Positions 22,886 to 36,800 of a DNA stretch of 64,000 nucleotides are shown here, in pieces. The stretch is taken from assembly GCA_024734555.1 (NCBI GenBank), contig JANPWX010000081.1, positions 464,452 to 528,451 of the forward strand, in the 5' to 3' direction. The stretch's first letter is position 1; every line of letters starts with the position of its first letter. Source of the stretch: Trochalopteron elliotii. Taxonomy: Eukaryota; Chordata; Aves; Passeriformes; Leiothrichidae. The notes under the pieces are model-generated. The model searched no databases and had not been told where the DNA came from. It was given only the letters and a program-made list of their open reading frames with translations. A program made the translations under genes and the position numbers.

Positions 22886-25694
22886 ATCCAGTGGTCTGTG
22901 GTTCTGACATGTCCATGGTTTTTTCCTCTTCCCTACATCCCTAGTTTGCAGGGTTTTCCTTATAAAGCATCCTGCTCCCTGAGTGTGGTTTCTGCAGCTG
23001 AAGGACGATGCAGGGCTGCTCTCTTTCCTGGAATTCCTAAAACCTCTCCCTGCTGCAGCCCCAAGACCCCTCTTATCAGGGAGACGTGAGGGGACCAGGA
23101 CAGCAGGGAGCACACTGGGGCAGTGCCTCACTGCAAGGATGTGCCAGCATGAGGACCAGGGTGTGCTTCAGATAAAACATCATTTAGCAGCTTTTCTGTC
23201 AGCTTCTTCCCTTTTTTCTCAATTTTTTGCTTAAGATTATCTGGTGCGAAGATCAACAACCCTCCCTCATTTGCACACACGACAAGCTTTCCTAACTGAT
23301 GGCAGGTAAGGTAGAAAAAAGATGAAAATGAAAACAAGTTCTGCATCCAGCTTACCTGTGTAACATAGCAATGATAACTAAAGAGTCTTTATCTGTAGCC
23401 TGAGTTTATCATTGCTTCTCCAGTCAGAACAATCTGGACTGTGCTACATATCCTAATGATCACTGCTTATCGTTGTAGCTTGCTTTGTACAGCTTTTGTT
23501 CACTGTGGGAAAGTGTATATATTCCTTTCTGGGAAAGGGAAGGAAGTGTGTGCTATCTCAGAAAGGCTATGGGACTAAGTGCCAATCCAAAGTTCAAAAT
23601 TTCCTCCCCTCTTCTGTAAATAACTGCAGTGCAACTAATGTAGAGGAGGAAAGAGCAGTCCTTCAGCAGCAAAAAAGAAAAGACTTCTCTAAAGTAGAGT
23701 TTCTAGAAAGTCAGTACCCAGTAATTAAGAAATTTGCCTCTTCTGCCCTTTCAAATAAAAAATTAAGTTCCGCAGAAATTAAGGCAAATGGTAGAGTCCA
23801 TTCTTTATGTGTTTTCCTTTGCCATAAAAAGTACACAAGGATGTCTCTGGTTATGTCTCAGTTTAAAACTGAGTCACTTGCACGGAAATATCTTGATCTG
23901 TCAAAGCAAAAATTCATCTGGTCTAGCTGACAATCATCTGTTCCTGAGCAATCATGGGGACTGCACAGGACATGGGGACTGCTTGCCTTATCTCTGCTGT
24001 GGGTGCAGCACTTTGGCTCTTTGGCTTCTGCTGTGAAAGATAGTTCTGCAGCAATTCCCAGCTGACCCAAATTCAGTGTTCTATGGAAATCCAGAGTTCA
24101 CTGATGGAGAACATGCTAATCATGTCCTGTGCAAAGATGAGGAGGGTTATTCTTACAACTGGAAGGAGATGCAGCTTAAATGACAAAACCGCTATATTGA
24201 GGTGGCAAACAGCACATAAAAACTTCTCTGCCCACTGAAAGGCCATGGCACTAGATCTATTCTAACAACCTGTCACTGATTTTTCTTAAAGTGTGAGCGA
24301 CAAAACTTTTATTCTCTGTAGATACATGTGTATTTTTCTGCTGTCTTGTGCTCTGTGTATTTCCAGCCGTCCCTCCTTGTCCTCCTGCACACATCAGTCA
24401 GGCACAATTACACAAACCTATCTGAGTGCACAGCAAAGAGCAAACCTGTACATCAACCTTCACTATTCTCTCTGGCAACACAAGAAATATCAAAATACAA
24501 TTCTTCATAGTTAACCATTTCTAAAATCAGCACTCCTTGTCATTTTACAGGTAAAACATTTAAAACTTTTTAAAAGTAACTTGTCTTTAATCTAGAGACT
24601 GGATAATTTTTCAAACATTGTATTTTTTCCATGTATAAACACACAAATTTGTGTGGACATCTGTGTATGCACACATAAAAGAAATGCTCTCTTTCCAGAA
24701 GTGCTCTGGTCTCCAAGTCAATTTTAAAGACACAGCAAAGCAAAGACATGGAATAAGAGCAGAGATTTTGAGATTTTTGCATCTAAGGATTGACATGCAC
24801 GATGAATAAATTAATTTTATATTATTCCTAAAATCTGGAAATGAATGCATTAACAAATTAAATTGCAAGAGACACATAATTTACAGTCTCAGTTCACAGT
24901 CAGATTAATGAAAGAATCATGTGAAGAGTGATATGACTAACCAGTTTCAAATTACTTCATTTATGTCAGTGGCAAATGCAAAAGTTTGTGTCTAGAAGTT
25001 TTAATAGCTATTTTGTTTGGGGTCAGTATTACAGAAATAAAAAAAGTTTTCACCAAAACACATACATGTATTAATGGTGGCAAAGTATCTAAAGGGATTT
25101 GTTACTTGAACCTTGAAAGGGATTTGAAACTCCCATTGGGAGGGCTGATTTTGTGGTTTGTAGGTTGTTTTTTTTTTTTTTTTAATTTATTTTTAGGGGA
25201 AGGAGAAAGGACTGGACTCTCATTTGTCATTGCAGAGCCTCTCTCTCCAACCTCAAAAGTTGCAATACTGCTTTCAAAGTCTTCAAAATTCTCTTGCAGC
25301 TAGCCTCTTTCCAACTCTCTAACTTGTCTGCCCTTCTCCTTACATGGTTTTCTATAACATCAAACACCAGCTCCTTATTTTTTATAAGTGTCTTAGAGCC
25401 TGTCCTTCCTTTGGTTATGTCTCTATATATCTATTTTATAAACAGATAAACTCACAGAATTTACTGCAGCTTGAACATAATGCTCTTGGGTATTTTTTCT
25501 TATTTTTTGACTTTCCTTGTCTTTACTCTTTTCTTTTGACTGTTTTTTCCTGTCAAAATCCATGAGGTTATTCCATTTTCCTTTTTCAAGTCCATTAGAT
25601 TCTATCAATTATTTGCTTTTTTCTAAAAAGCTTAGTCTTTATATTCTTCATAAACATGGGATTAGCAACCTCATATATTGAATCATAGACCCTG
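22886..25694. other. Unannotated DNA
   Basis: No gene is recognised. A 144-codon plus-strand open frame (23496-23930) begins with TTG, lacks an upstream ATG and has no domain. A T16 run lies at 25168-25183. A short in-frame block at about 24030-24170 has peptide-like composition but no match I can name (see findings). Confidence 0.55.
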
Positions 25695-25767
25695 CACATG
25701 GCAGAGGGGTTGGAACTAATGATCTTTAAGGTCCCTTCTAACCCTACCCTTTTTTCTGATTCTATGA
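25695..25767 (+). mobile_element. CR1 LINE 3' tail fragment
   Basis: GGCAGAGGGGTTGGAACTAA, then TGATCTTTAAGGTCCCTTCT, then AACCCTACC match the final CR1 segment. It ends with octamer ATTCTATG at 25759-25766, the intact consensus form. It is a short 5'-truncated insertion. Confidence 0.9.
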
Positions 25768-28700
25768 CTTTTAGTGAAATTATATTTTTTTTTGTTCATT
25801 ACCCATGCTATTGTCAGCTATAATCTGTACTCTGCTGTATTGTATCTGACAAAAAAATGTCTTCCTCATCTACATTTTCTCATTCAATATTTGTTTGTCA
25901 TTACTTCCTTCAAGTGCACTGAGGTGCCAACCCATACTATCTGTGGACTGGGAGAATTCCCACTGTAAGACTTTTCCCATTTCAATTTACATGACTGGCT
26001 TTCTTCTTAAATCAAGTGGAAATTACTTCTGATTCCGCAAAAAAACCCACTGAACACTTTTCATTTTTTTCAGTTAGTATTTCTAAAGGAATGTAAGCAG
26101 AATTCATGTTTACATTTCTCAAATTTGTTTTTCTAGCAGAGTATTTATTATAAGGAATCCATTAACTTAATTGTTCTGCATAATGTACATGACATTTTTA
26201 CCTTTTTTTCCTTAGTAAAAAAAATAAAACAGTTTTAAACAGGGAACTGGTTCAAATGTTTGTGCTTACGTAAGGCACTGTTAGTGCAAAAGGTTCTCTC
26301 AGGTGCTTTCTTAGCAGTCAGAAGTTATTTCATGATGAATTTCTGATTTATGAAAGAAGGGCAAAAGTTCTTGCAGGAAGACTGAACTCAGAAGGTACCA
26401 TATGTCACTCAGAGCCACTTCTGTTCTGGTCTGAACATCCATAAACTATCAGTGAAACTCAGACATGAAGCTACTCTTTAATACCCCAAACCAATTAATT
26501 CAGCAAAGCAAGACACTACAACCAAAAAATGATTATCTGTTTATTCTGTTGTCCATGCAAGTTAATTTCTATATCGTCAATCCATGTGAAGGGGTTTATT
26601 CATGGGAAGTAGCTGATCTACCCTTCTATTTCCAACTCAGTTCCTTTAAAAGATGTGTTTTACTGCTAAGACTCCACACATCATTATTCATTTGCACAAG
26701 AGAGTAAGATTTATTTGTGCGTTACAACTCCAATTAAAAGTAGTAGGGGGTAAACAGCAAGCCTTACTGCTCGCCAAATACCCATTTATGCCTCTCTGAA
26801 TGTACATTTTTGCAAATTCACTCCCACAATACAAACTGACTGGGAAGTTGTTCAACTCAAAGTCCAAAATACCTGGTTGAAGAGGAAAATTGTCACTTGG
26901 CTTAGAATAAGGGCTGTCAGTCCCTCTGCAAGAATGCAAACCTGCTGTCCTTTTTTACTTCCTCATTCTCTTCTTAATCTCTGACAGGGTGAGAGGAAAA
27001 ATATGCTTATTGTGAGGAACTAAAGCAAAAGTTTTGAGCATTATTCGGTGTACAGAAGACCAATTCTGTTGACTTTAGGTGACCCCTCTAGGTCTGCTTT
27101 TTTTCATAGGCTTTTTCCTGAGGGAAAACACAAAAAGAAAAGAAGTTTGGTACAGCTGGTAGTTATGTCAAGAAGAGTTCAGGCTTCCGAAAGGGCCAGC
27201 TTGTTGGCTGCCAAGTCTAATTATTATTGCTTTATTGGATGTGCCTATGTCTGGAACAAGGAATACACACATTTTTATTATTATGTCTAAAAAATTGAAA
27301 TGACAGCTAAATCATTAAGTTAGGTATTTCAACTTCAACATTTTGTTTGAAAAGTACTTCTTTATATTCATGATACTTGGAAAAAAATTATAAATATTCA
27401 CTGTTGCTAGTTTAATAATTTAAAATGCATAACATAGACATATAAACAGCCTGGTGTATGTTAAAGCACTTACACCAAGACCTGCTGATTCTCCTGAACC
27501 TTACTTTGCAATAACATAGCAGAAGGGCTTTTTCAAAAAACAAAATGAAACAAAAACTCAAAAAGCCAACCAAAGTTTTTTAAAAACCTTTGAGTGTTTT
27601 GTTATAGTTTTAGCATATATTTTTTTTTTCTGAAAGCACTGAAAATTTCTAAATTTCTAAAAACTGTGTACTCTTAATATGGAACTATTATAATATACTT
27701 CTAAACACATGATTATAATATACTTCATAGCTTTTTCAATTTTAAAATAATATTATATTATCAATCGACTTCTGGAATATTTGTCATTGGAATTCTAGCT
27801 TTAATTTTTGTACCAATTTCTGAGATCACAACAAATACTAAGTTGCATTTTGGGCTTTGGTTTTTTATTTTGTTGGGGTTGGTTTGTTTGTTTATGTTGT
27901 TGTTGTTTTGGGTTGGGCTTTACATATTCATGAACTTAACCCAAGTAAGCACTCATTATAGTATCCCATTTTAAAAGTGTCTTTAACTTTTTTTTATTTG
28001 CAAGAGTCTCACTGAATTAGCAAAATCCCAAACAGAATACATATTTCTGTGAATACGTATGTGTGAATTGTTCACAAGACCTGGATGAAAAGTGGATTGA
28101 AAGCCATATGCATTTTAGCTTCATCAAGCTGAAGTATTCCTATGTAAACTTCATATGTTGCTATGCTGCTGGATCTGCATATCTGACTGCCACAAATTCC
28201 AATTAAATTATTCTCTGTCCTAATAATGTTGCAGATTTGTGCTCTGAGACTGTGCAAAGCATTTGTTTGCATGAGGTGGTGGCTCCACAGAGCACAGGGC
28301 ATGTTCTCTGTGGGACTGAATTTATACTGAGGTAGAAAAGAGGTCACAAGATTTTCCATTTGACTTTTTATCTTGAATAGATATGCTGGATTTAGAGCAG
28401 CAAGAGACTCCTGGGTTTGGTAATGAAAATACAAGTATAGATTTAATCTACCAACAGGTCAGAGCTTTGAGTCCACACAAATGATTTATATTTTGGCCAT
28501 AATGACTGTTTCTTTCCAGCAGGCATGTAATATCATCTTGTCTAGAACGGAAACCCTAAGAAATATCGTTCTATTTCTTGTACCCTTTCTAACAATGGCT
28601 CAGGAACAGGCTTAAGTTCATGGGTTAGACTGCTTAAGGGTTTCTAATTATCATTATCCATAGCTTTTTGCCATATTAAGGATGTTTTCCACTTTGTAAA

Positions 28701-30756
28701 TCTGTACTTTCTGGTTTGTTTCACTGGTACTGCAAGGCCATAGAGTGGTAAAGCATGGCTGAACTGTTTTGTTGGAACTTGGAAAACCCTAACAGCACAG
28801 CCCAGGAATTAAAATTTTTTTAGAAGTTTAAACAGACATATCTGTTGCACTGCCTTCCAACCACCAGAGGAGTATAAGGATTCCTATCTACACTAAGAAT
28901 TTTTTTCAGGGAAGAAAACCAGAAATACAACAAAGGAATTAGGTGAGGTGAAATTAAAGTAATTTTTATATGACAAAAAATCAAATGAAAATAAAGATCC
29001 CAATGAATTCTTATACTATACAATGTGAGCTACCTCTTTTTAAAAATAAAATAATAGTTTTCTTGTATGAACAATCTGGATTGCTTTGTATTAAAGCTAT
29101 GACAAAAGTTCATTTAAAGATACATCAGACTAAGACATTTATGAAAGACATTTATAGTCACAGCCTTTGAAGCTCAACTCAGGAAAATTAGTATCTGTGG
29201 GAAAAGTTGAAACACAACTTTCTCAAATAGTTTGACATCTTCTCATTATTTCTGAACGTGGAGGCCTCCACTGTTTTGGGGAAAATGCAGAAATGGAAAA
29301 AATTATTGACTGAAGTTTTACAATTTTTTTCCAAATCTCCTTACACACCTCTTAAAGTTTTGGGTGTCATGAAATTAGGAGCTGAGTACTGCCTTAAAAA
29401 TACTGAAAAGCTGTCATTCTTCATCTCTGTGCACACACCTTATCAGGACTCCTAAATTTAAAATTACACTGTATTTCTGTCATGGAAGACCCCAGGAAAC
29501 ACATGGAGAACAAGAAGCAGCACATGTTGCAAAAGAGATAAATTATACCATAAAACGTATTTGGCTTTCATAACACACACTTACATTGATGCCTGGGGGA
29601 GGAGGGGCCATGGGGGGGAAGGCTTAGATCTGCTTTCTAACAACAGGAATACCAAACACAATCATTATATTCACCCTACACCAGAACCTGTTTCCTGGCC
29701 CACAGGCTGTTTCCAGGCAACTCACGCAGGCTTCCCTCTTTCCCATTATTCATACACTGCAAACTTTCCAGTGCATTAACCTGCAATCTTTCATCTCTCT
29801 GTAAATCCTGCCTCACAGTCCTTGAGTGCTTGCCACAATCTTGTCTGCTTTCCCTGGCATACACGTGTCAAAAAATCAACCTTTCTGGACTTTGGCTGGG
29901 CTGTCCAGCTCATACTTCTTTTAATTATTTTATCATTTGCTATACCCAAGCACACCTTCCTGCTGTATAACTACTAGTCACAAGGCTATCTTAATTATGT
30001 TAATCAGACTTTCCCAGCTAATACAATTAACTATAATTAGCTGATCCCTTTCTTCCTACACTTTGTTCCCCCAGGGGGATTAGGAGTTATTAAACTGGAT
30101 GAATACCCAATCCCTCTTGCATGACTATCCCCCAGAAGAGCCCTAGAGCCAAAAGGCAGGAGCTGCACTGCCCATGCTTTTGCCTGAGCCAGCCTGAATG
30201 AGCAGTAGAAGACCCTTGAAGAGGTGTTGACTGAAAATGTGCCTTCCATTATAATCACTTTACATGGAGGATGGAAGTCATGGCAAGGCATTAATCATTA
30301 AAGGTTGTTTTAAATCTGCTGTGGATTTTCCTGCAGTACTAAGCTGGGGATTGTCATCAGCTCTGCTGCAGAGGCACACACTGCAGTTACTGCTGCACAG
30401 CACTTTCTTTTCTTATTCATACTGCAGACAAAGCTCCCCTTACAGATATATAGCTGATTGTCTACTGCGTGGCATGCAGAGCAGTTCTGTACAGTCAGAT
30501 GAGTCACAAAACTGCATTTACAGTAAATGAGTTGCAAAGGAATCATGTCCCATCTGGCATTATCGTTCTGTCACTGTTTTGCCACAAGTGACCACCACAT
30601 TGCTAAAGCAATCTTCAGAGATCTCATATGATATTTCTCTGTGAGTACCATCACCACTTGTTGCACAGACACATTGCTCACCAGCTAGAGGTCCCAAATG
30701 CTTTGTACAGGCTTATGATGCAAAAGGCATATGTAAGATCTACAAAGGATGCAAAT

Positions 30757-30814
30757 AAAAAAATATATTTAAGATGTAACAAAAAATATATTTAAAAATA
30801 TATTTAAGATGTAA
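30757..30814. repeat. Short direct repeat of an AT-rich 21-mer
   Basis: AAAAATATATTTAAGATGTA is present at the end of both units (first ending at 30779, second at 30794-30814). A partial third copy (AAAAAATATATTTA) lies between them at 30781-30794. It looks like slippage. Confidence 0.85.
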
Positions 30815-31015
30815 TTTGACTACTCTGGATGACCTGAAAATACATGATCCAACAGCACAATAAAGCTTTTGAAAGCCTGGTATAATGGAATAGAGAATAG
30901 AGGTGAGAATTTCTCAAAAGCATGCTTATCACCACAAAACAGAAGTACTTGTACCTCACTGACAAATAGGAAAAATCAGGGGAATAACTATTAAAAAAGG
31001 GGAATATAAATGAGT

Positions 31016-31034
31016 AAAAAAAAAAAAAAAAAAG
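31016..31034 (+). repeat. A19 homopolymer
   Basis: Nineteen consecutive A. The sequence just upstream has no recognisable retroelement body, so I do not call it a poly-A tail. Confidence 0.9.
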
Positions 31035-33559
31035 TACCAGGAGCAGTCCTCAATTAGCAGGGATAATGGTAGATCGTAGAATAACGTATTCAAGCTTAAG
31101 CTCAGCCTTTTACTGATACCATTCCTCACTTCCCGCCTTTTATAAGCTCGGTGTGCATAGAAATGATCACACTAGGTGTAGTGACACTGTGCAAGCTTTG
31201 AAAGTGTATACCTGCTTACATCATACTGAGTCACATTCTTTGCATACTTTATAATTGCAATAATTTTTACCATTGTGACTGTAAGTTCAGGCTGCTGACA
31301 GTGAAACTCTAAATGGCCATGCTCCAGGGATAGAGAGCCTACTCATACATCTCAGCCTCAGGGAGGAATTTCAAATTGAAATCAAAAACTGATTTGAATA
31401 CCTACTGCCATCATTCGTTTGTGAATTTAATGACAGCAAAGTGACACCTGTGACCTCTGTGAAAATGACAGTTTCAGGTTTAGGGTCTACATGTTCCAAG
31501 GCATGTGTATTGCACATTTAAATGTTTCTTTTCATGGACAGTTTTAAACTATTGCAGGGGAAGGATTGAAGGAAAGTGTGTCAAATGAGACTGCAGCAAA
31601 GAACAGAAAAGATCAGCAGATCTTGCAGTGGTAGGGATGAGCTAAGCACAGTTACACCTGGAGATTGTCTAGAGATTAATAAAGAGCCTAGAATATTTGC
31701 TGAATGTATGTCTCTCTGCATATATTTCTGTGTTGTGTTCAAGGTCTTGTTTCTCAGCAAATTGGAAAGACACTTTATATATGAAGCAAATAATTTATTG
31801 TTGATAAAACTGATAGTTTAACAATCTAACCCAAGAATCATTAATAGTCCAGACATATTTATTATGTAAAAAAGAAAGAACCGTCTATACAGAAAAGTCT
31901 CAGTGATACAATTAAAATTGCTCTACATACACTTAGTTTCTATCCCTTGGTGTAATGCTTACTCTTCCCCTGGTTCTCTGGGCCCTAAGGTTGGTGGTTT
32001 CACACTTATGGTGGTGGGAGGGTATTTCAGTGAGTCGTTGGCACCTGGAGTCTTCTGCTAGTAGGAATTTGATGGTCATTGTGATGGTTTCTTTATCCTC
32101 ACATTAGAGATCCATGTGTGGTCATATTTATGTGTTTATATTTATATAAAACATATATAAATATGTTTTTATCTATTTATTTATATATTTATATGTGTTT
32201 ATATTTAAGCTAACATGCTTTTACATCTTTCTCTTTCTTATTTGCCTCTGTATCTACATTCCATTCAGTTTCAATGTATGGTACATTATACATATGGATT
32301 TAAAGATGTTAATTGTTGCTTTTATAGTATGTGTATAGGCATATGTAAGTCTTTATGTTTATACATCTCTCTTTCTGCACTCATATATGGAAATTAACAC
32401 TGTTTTCTACATTGCACTTTTGCAGACTTGCAAGTGAATGCTTTTGAAGACTGAGACACCGACTTCTACATTCACACTTTTTTTACATGGTTTTTGTGTG
32501 GCAAGCATATCCCAGAAAATAATTCCTTCCACTTTGTCTGGGAAATTATCCTGTGTTCCAAATTCTTCACATGTAATTTATAACTGCCGGGGTATCATTA
32601 GATATTGGTTGAATTGTCACAAGCAGTTCTAATGGAATCCAAATTAGCATTAATGGATTTTAGCTCATCACATGTGATACACACTTCTGAATAAGACTAA
32701 AAGTATTTTTATCTGATCTGTAAACTTAATTTATCCTGAAGAGCAGATTACACTAATTTTATCTTACTGGGAAAACACACATACACAGATGAACTTTAGA
32801 AATAAATCTCTAATTCACATCTTACCTGCTTAATGTCTGTGTGAGAAATGAATCTATTGCAAGAGACAGTGTAGTTTCAATCCAATTTACTGTTTCCATT
32901 CATAGCCATAAACACTGGGACACAACGAAAACAGAATTTGGCATTAAAGCACAGCCTTGTTATAGAGCAGAGTACACTGGAAGTGCCAAAACCTTTGAGT
33001 GTCACCATGATTAATGATAAAGAGTAGAACAGTAACAAGACGTGTCATAAATGGGACACCTGTGAGATGGTGGGAGTTACAGATTAGAAGCACAGCAGAC
33101 ATAGCAGGTAAAAGAAATATTACTGTGGAAGAAAAGTGGAAACAGTTTAATTTAAAGAAGTAAATCTGGAAGCAGGGGGAGTCAATACCAAACACAACTG
33201 TGAGAGCCTGGGAGAAATTACAATAGATGTGCCAAAAGAGAAGGAGCATATGGAGGAGGCACCTCTCCTCTAAGACAAGATTACAGAGATAACTTTTAAC
33301 TTTCCATTTGTCCCCTGTAAGGAAATAGGTATGAGGGCAGGGCAAAGGGCAATGCCATATAGGCAATATGAGGGCAGACAACCAGCAATACAAAAACCAA
33401 TGGGGAAACAGGGAAAGCAGAATCCTCTAGAACTGGGACATATATGAACAATAGAGTTTGGCAAGGCCAATGGGCCAATGGGAAAAGCAAAACTGAGGTA
33501 GATTGACATAGTGCTGCAGAGCACCCTAGGGGAAGCCCTTTTTCCCACCTTAAGCTATG

Positions 33560-33875
33560 AGGCATTCTCAAACCTATGGTAGATTTATAAGGTAGTCCCC
33601 CTTAATAAGCTCAAGGGCCTCCACAAAGGCTCTCTCCCAGATGAGCTTGACCTCCCTGTCTTGGGAGAGAGATCAAAGTAGAGATCATAAAAGCAGAAAG
33701 GATAATCACAACCATGGGAAGCACTGCACATATGCCAGGCCTTTTTGATATGTGAGGCTGAGAGACGCCTGGGCACTTTTTGCCCCTTGCTATGAAGGAA
33801 TAAACTTAGCAGTGTGTGTGTGTGTGTGTCTCTGTTTTACTCAAGTGTGGTGATGGAATAAGTCTACTCTTTACA
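33560..33875 (+). mobile_element. Possible retroviral LTR (promoter and R/U5 part)
   Basis: The layout resembles the end of a retroviral LTR on the plus strand. There is a TATA-like CATAAAAG near 33686-33693. About 110 bp further on, GGAATAAAC (33799-33807) gives a polyadenylation signal. A (GT)9 run at 33812-33829 and a T-rich U5-like stretch follow. Upstream (about 33465-33485) there is a pair of CCAATGGG motifs, as in many U3 enhancers. I found no clear TG...CA boundaries, no target duplication, and no primer-binding site or internal viral sequence. It may instead be a chance promoter-like arrangement or an unrelated repeat. Confidence 0.35.
33812..33829 (+). repeat. (GT)9 microsatellite
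   Basis: Nine uninterrupted GT units directly after an AATAAA signal, inside the possible LTR. Confidence 0.95.
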
Positions 33876-36800
33876 CTTTAGCAGTGGATTTTGGCTGTCT
33901 TCATTACCTGCTGATGTTAGGTTCACACTGTGTACCAGCAATTCTGCTCTATACAGAAATCAGACCACTAGCAGGAGGTTTGGAAAATCATGCTCTGTAC
34001 ATTAGGCATCTACATAACTTTACTAGTGGAAATGGAATATTTTACTAACAATGAAAATAGGGATGACTGCAATGGACTGTAAAGTGGACTTCCTGTCCAA
34101 CAGAAAATTTTATGCCTAGGCTGCAGCTTTTCCATCAATAGAGGTGCTTGCACGACTCCACCTCTTTCATCAATTTTATTGGAAATTGGAGAGCAAAGGG
34201 TAAAAACTCACTAATGAACACATTGTTGTAATTCTCTGTAAAGGCTTGCATTCATTGGAAAAATTAGACTATGATAATAGTATGAATATTTATGGATATT
34301 GAGCATGAGTATAGCAAATATATGTTTATAGTTACAAATATAGATATATGTATATGTACATATATGAATATATGAAAATAATAATATAAAAATGCATTTT
34401 TATTAATCATTCTTACTCTTTCCCTCTCCTTTGGCATTCTAGAGACATATCTTTCTGTTTAGCTTGCTTTGTGCTATGTAGTTTGTAAAAAAGGTTTGTA
34501 AGAATCTATGACGTAACATTTTTAAGGCAGATGTGAGTATTAGTTATATCTAATATTAGAGTATTACAACTATTATGGATGTTTTATTTTTCCATATTTT
34601 GTTTCTTGATGACTGAGTTATTATAATTTTAATTAACTGCATTAGACCAGTTTGTATTTCCTTTCAGCTTAAAAAATTCAGTGTGGTGATCTCAACTCAT
34701 ATAAGTAGATTTTTTTTTTGCCTTCTGGTAATCTAAAAAATTCTCTTCTCCTACTCATTATTAGGACAGAGGGCAAGATTGCATATTTTGAAATATCTTC
34801 CAGGTGGAAACATTTGCAGCTGGAGATGAAATAGGGACTGTGGGACTATTTACCCTTTAAAATTCTCTCTCCATTCGCAGGAGATAGTGACAGTGTCTCT
34901 CAATATCCAGGACCCAGTTCAAGCTTTTTTGAGTTGTATCTCTAGTTTTGGTTTGAGCAGGGAATAATTGTAACTGGTCTCATCTTTATTTGCATTACCC
35001 AGCTACGTTCTGCTTTATCCAGACCACTAATAATATTATCCCTCTATTTTATTGTGCCAGCTGACTACAGGCAATCAAATAAATGTCAAATTGAGCAAGA
35101 ATATATTACATATAGTCATTACTTTAATACATACTTCCATAATTAATAATGATAATTACCAACAGTAATTTAAAATCCTAAATAATGTCTGGCAACTTCT
35201 TTACATTTGAACTCATAATGCAGCATTTCTTCACAATTTCTTTTTTAAAATTCATCATTAAGCTGAAACTTTAGCATGCAGTTTGCTGAATAACAGGTTT
35301 TAAACACGCTCAGCTCTTTTCTCTTTCCTCTTTCTCATCCATACACATGGAATAGGATCTCATCAAAGAAATATAAGAAGAACATGTGAAAAAACCTTTC
35401 ACATAGTTAAATTTACTAGAAGACACACAGTTACTTCATGGTGAAATGCAAGCCTTGCTATCACTTTAAAAAGAAGTGCCTAGGTGCTGCCACCTAATAA
35501 TTCTCTGATTGTCTAACTTGGGGATTTTGGTTTCAAGTGTCAGAAATTTAATATTATTACTAAAAGTCATATAAAAAAATAAAGAATGTCAATGATTGTG
35601 ACAGCAGAGACAGTATATTCTTGTATTATTTACAGTGGTTTGGAACACTGATGCAGCATATGTGTTCTGAAAATTAGATAGAGGATTGTAATTAAGATTA
35701 ATTGAAGAATCATATACTGTTAATCTTTTTATTATTGTTTTGATGAAGAAACATAACAATGCAAGTTAATTTGAAGAAGTAAGGTTACTTGCAGATTAGA
35801 AGCTGACTGGAGAAGAGTTTACAAGTATCAATATATTTAATTAAATTCCATGTATGAGTGAACTGTACTTACATATTTGTATGTTTGGGTTATTGATTCA
35901 GTAAAATATTACTTGAAAAGCAAAAATGCTCTGGCACTGTCTATCTGAATTATTGTCATATACATTTAGTTGAACAGAATCAAACCAGGTCTCAGGATCT
36001 GCATAGAACATGAGTCCAAATGATCTGAACCAGGCTCTTTAGGTCACAGCGCTAGAGAGTGGAGGGAGAACTTTATGCATTAAAACAATACAGGTAGCTT
36101 TGTCCCAGGCAGTGGATTCAGTAATCAAAACAAATATTTTTCTTGCTGTACTGTTGAAGTTTCAGGTGAGTCAGCAGCCATGCACTAATTAGAACTCACC
36201 ATCAAGGAATGCAAAGGTCATTGCTGGAGCAACATCAGTCCTCACTCCATCTCCATTATTGAACTTTCCTGTACAGATAAATGTGTCCTTTGCATCTTTG
36301 CATAAAAAAATTGGTTATACACTGCAGAAACCAAAAAAGGTTCAGTGAGGTGTTCTGGGAGAACAGGTGAAGCAGATTGCACCAGAATGACTTGTCAGAA
36401 ATTTCTGAAATTCACACCTGCAAAATGAATATTTTCAAATACTTCAAATACTGAAGTAGCAATACTTTAAAATTTTATATTAAAAATAATGTCCCATTTA
36501 CTAATCAATATCAGAATCTGTATATGGCAAAAATTTCCTCGATCCTGGGTATGTAAAAACCCTGCAAAATAATGAGTATCTGACATGTCTGTGTTCTGCT
36601 ATTTGATTTGCTAATATTGATATATATTACATATTAAATCCTATGTTTACTCTTTCTTCAGTTACAGAAGAGATACTGTAAAATTAATCCCATAAAATTT
36701 TTTAAAATTTAGTATTTGAAGTCTCTTAGAATCTTCACCCAAGTCTGATCCTAAATCCATCTGGACATTGACAAGGTCTGTAAAAGCCTTACTGCCCTGA

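Larger units (their letters stand above)
25768..33559. other. Unannotated AT-rich DNA, 7.8 kb
   Basis: No gene or named repeat is seen. Low-complexity items are a T/G-rich tract at about 27858-27915, a G-rich tract at 29595-29622, a 21-23-bp duplication at 30757-30814, an A19 run at 31016-31034 and an AT tract at about 32120-32212. Homeodomain-like TAAT cores are frequent at about 29995-30050. The 149-codon minus-strand frame at 32944-33393 starts with TTG and has no domain. Its neighbourhood could be the U3 side of the LTR-like feature that follows. Confidence 0.55.

Noticed and set aside
23496..23930. 144-codon plus-strand frame
   Set aside because: It starts with TTG and has no ATG near its beginning. 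No recognisable family, so not a plausible vertebrate CDS.
25680..25690. GAATCATAGAC resembling a reverse CR1 tail just before a forward CR1 tail
   Set aside because: Only about ten bases, with no CR1 body attached on that side; insufficient for a second insertion or inverted pair.
32944..33393. 149-codon minus-strand frame
   Set aside because: It starts with TTG and has no domain. It may be part of an LTR-like repeat; not called as a gene.
34300..34395. ATA-rich tract resembling a regular repeat
   Set aside because: Irregular unit length; ordinary AT low complexity, as at 32120-32212 and 47598-47695.
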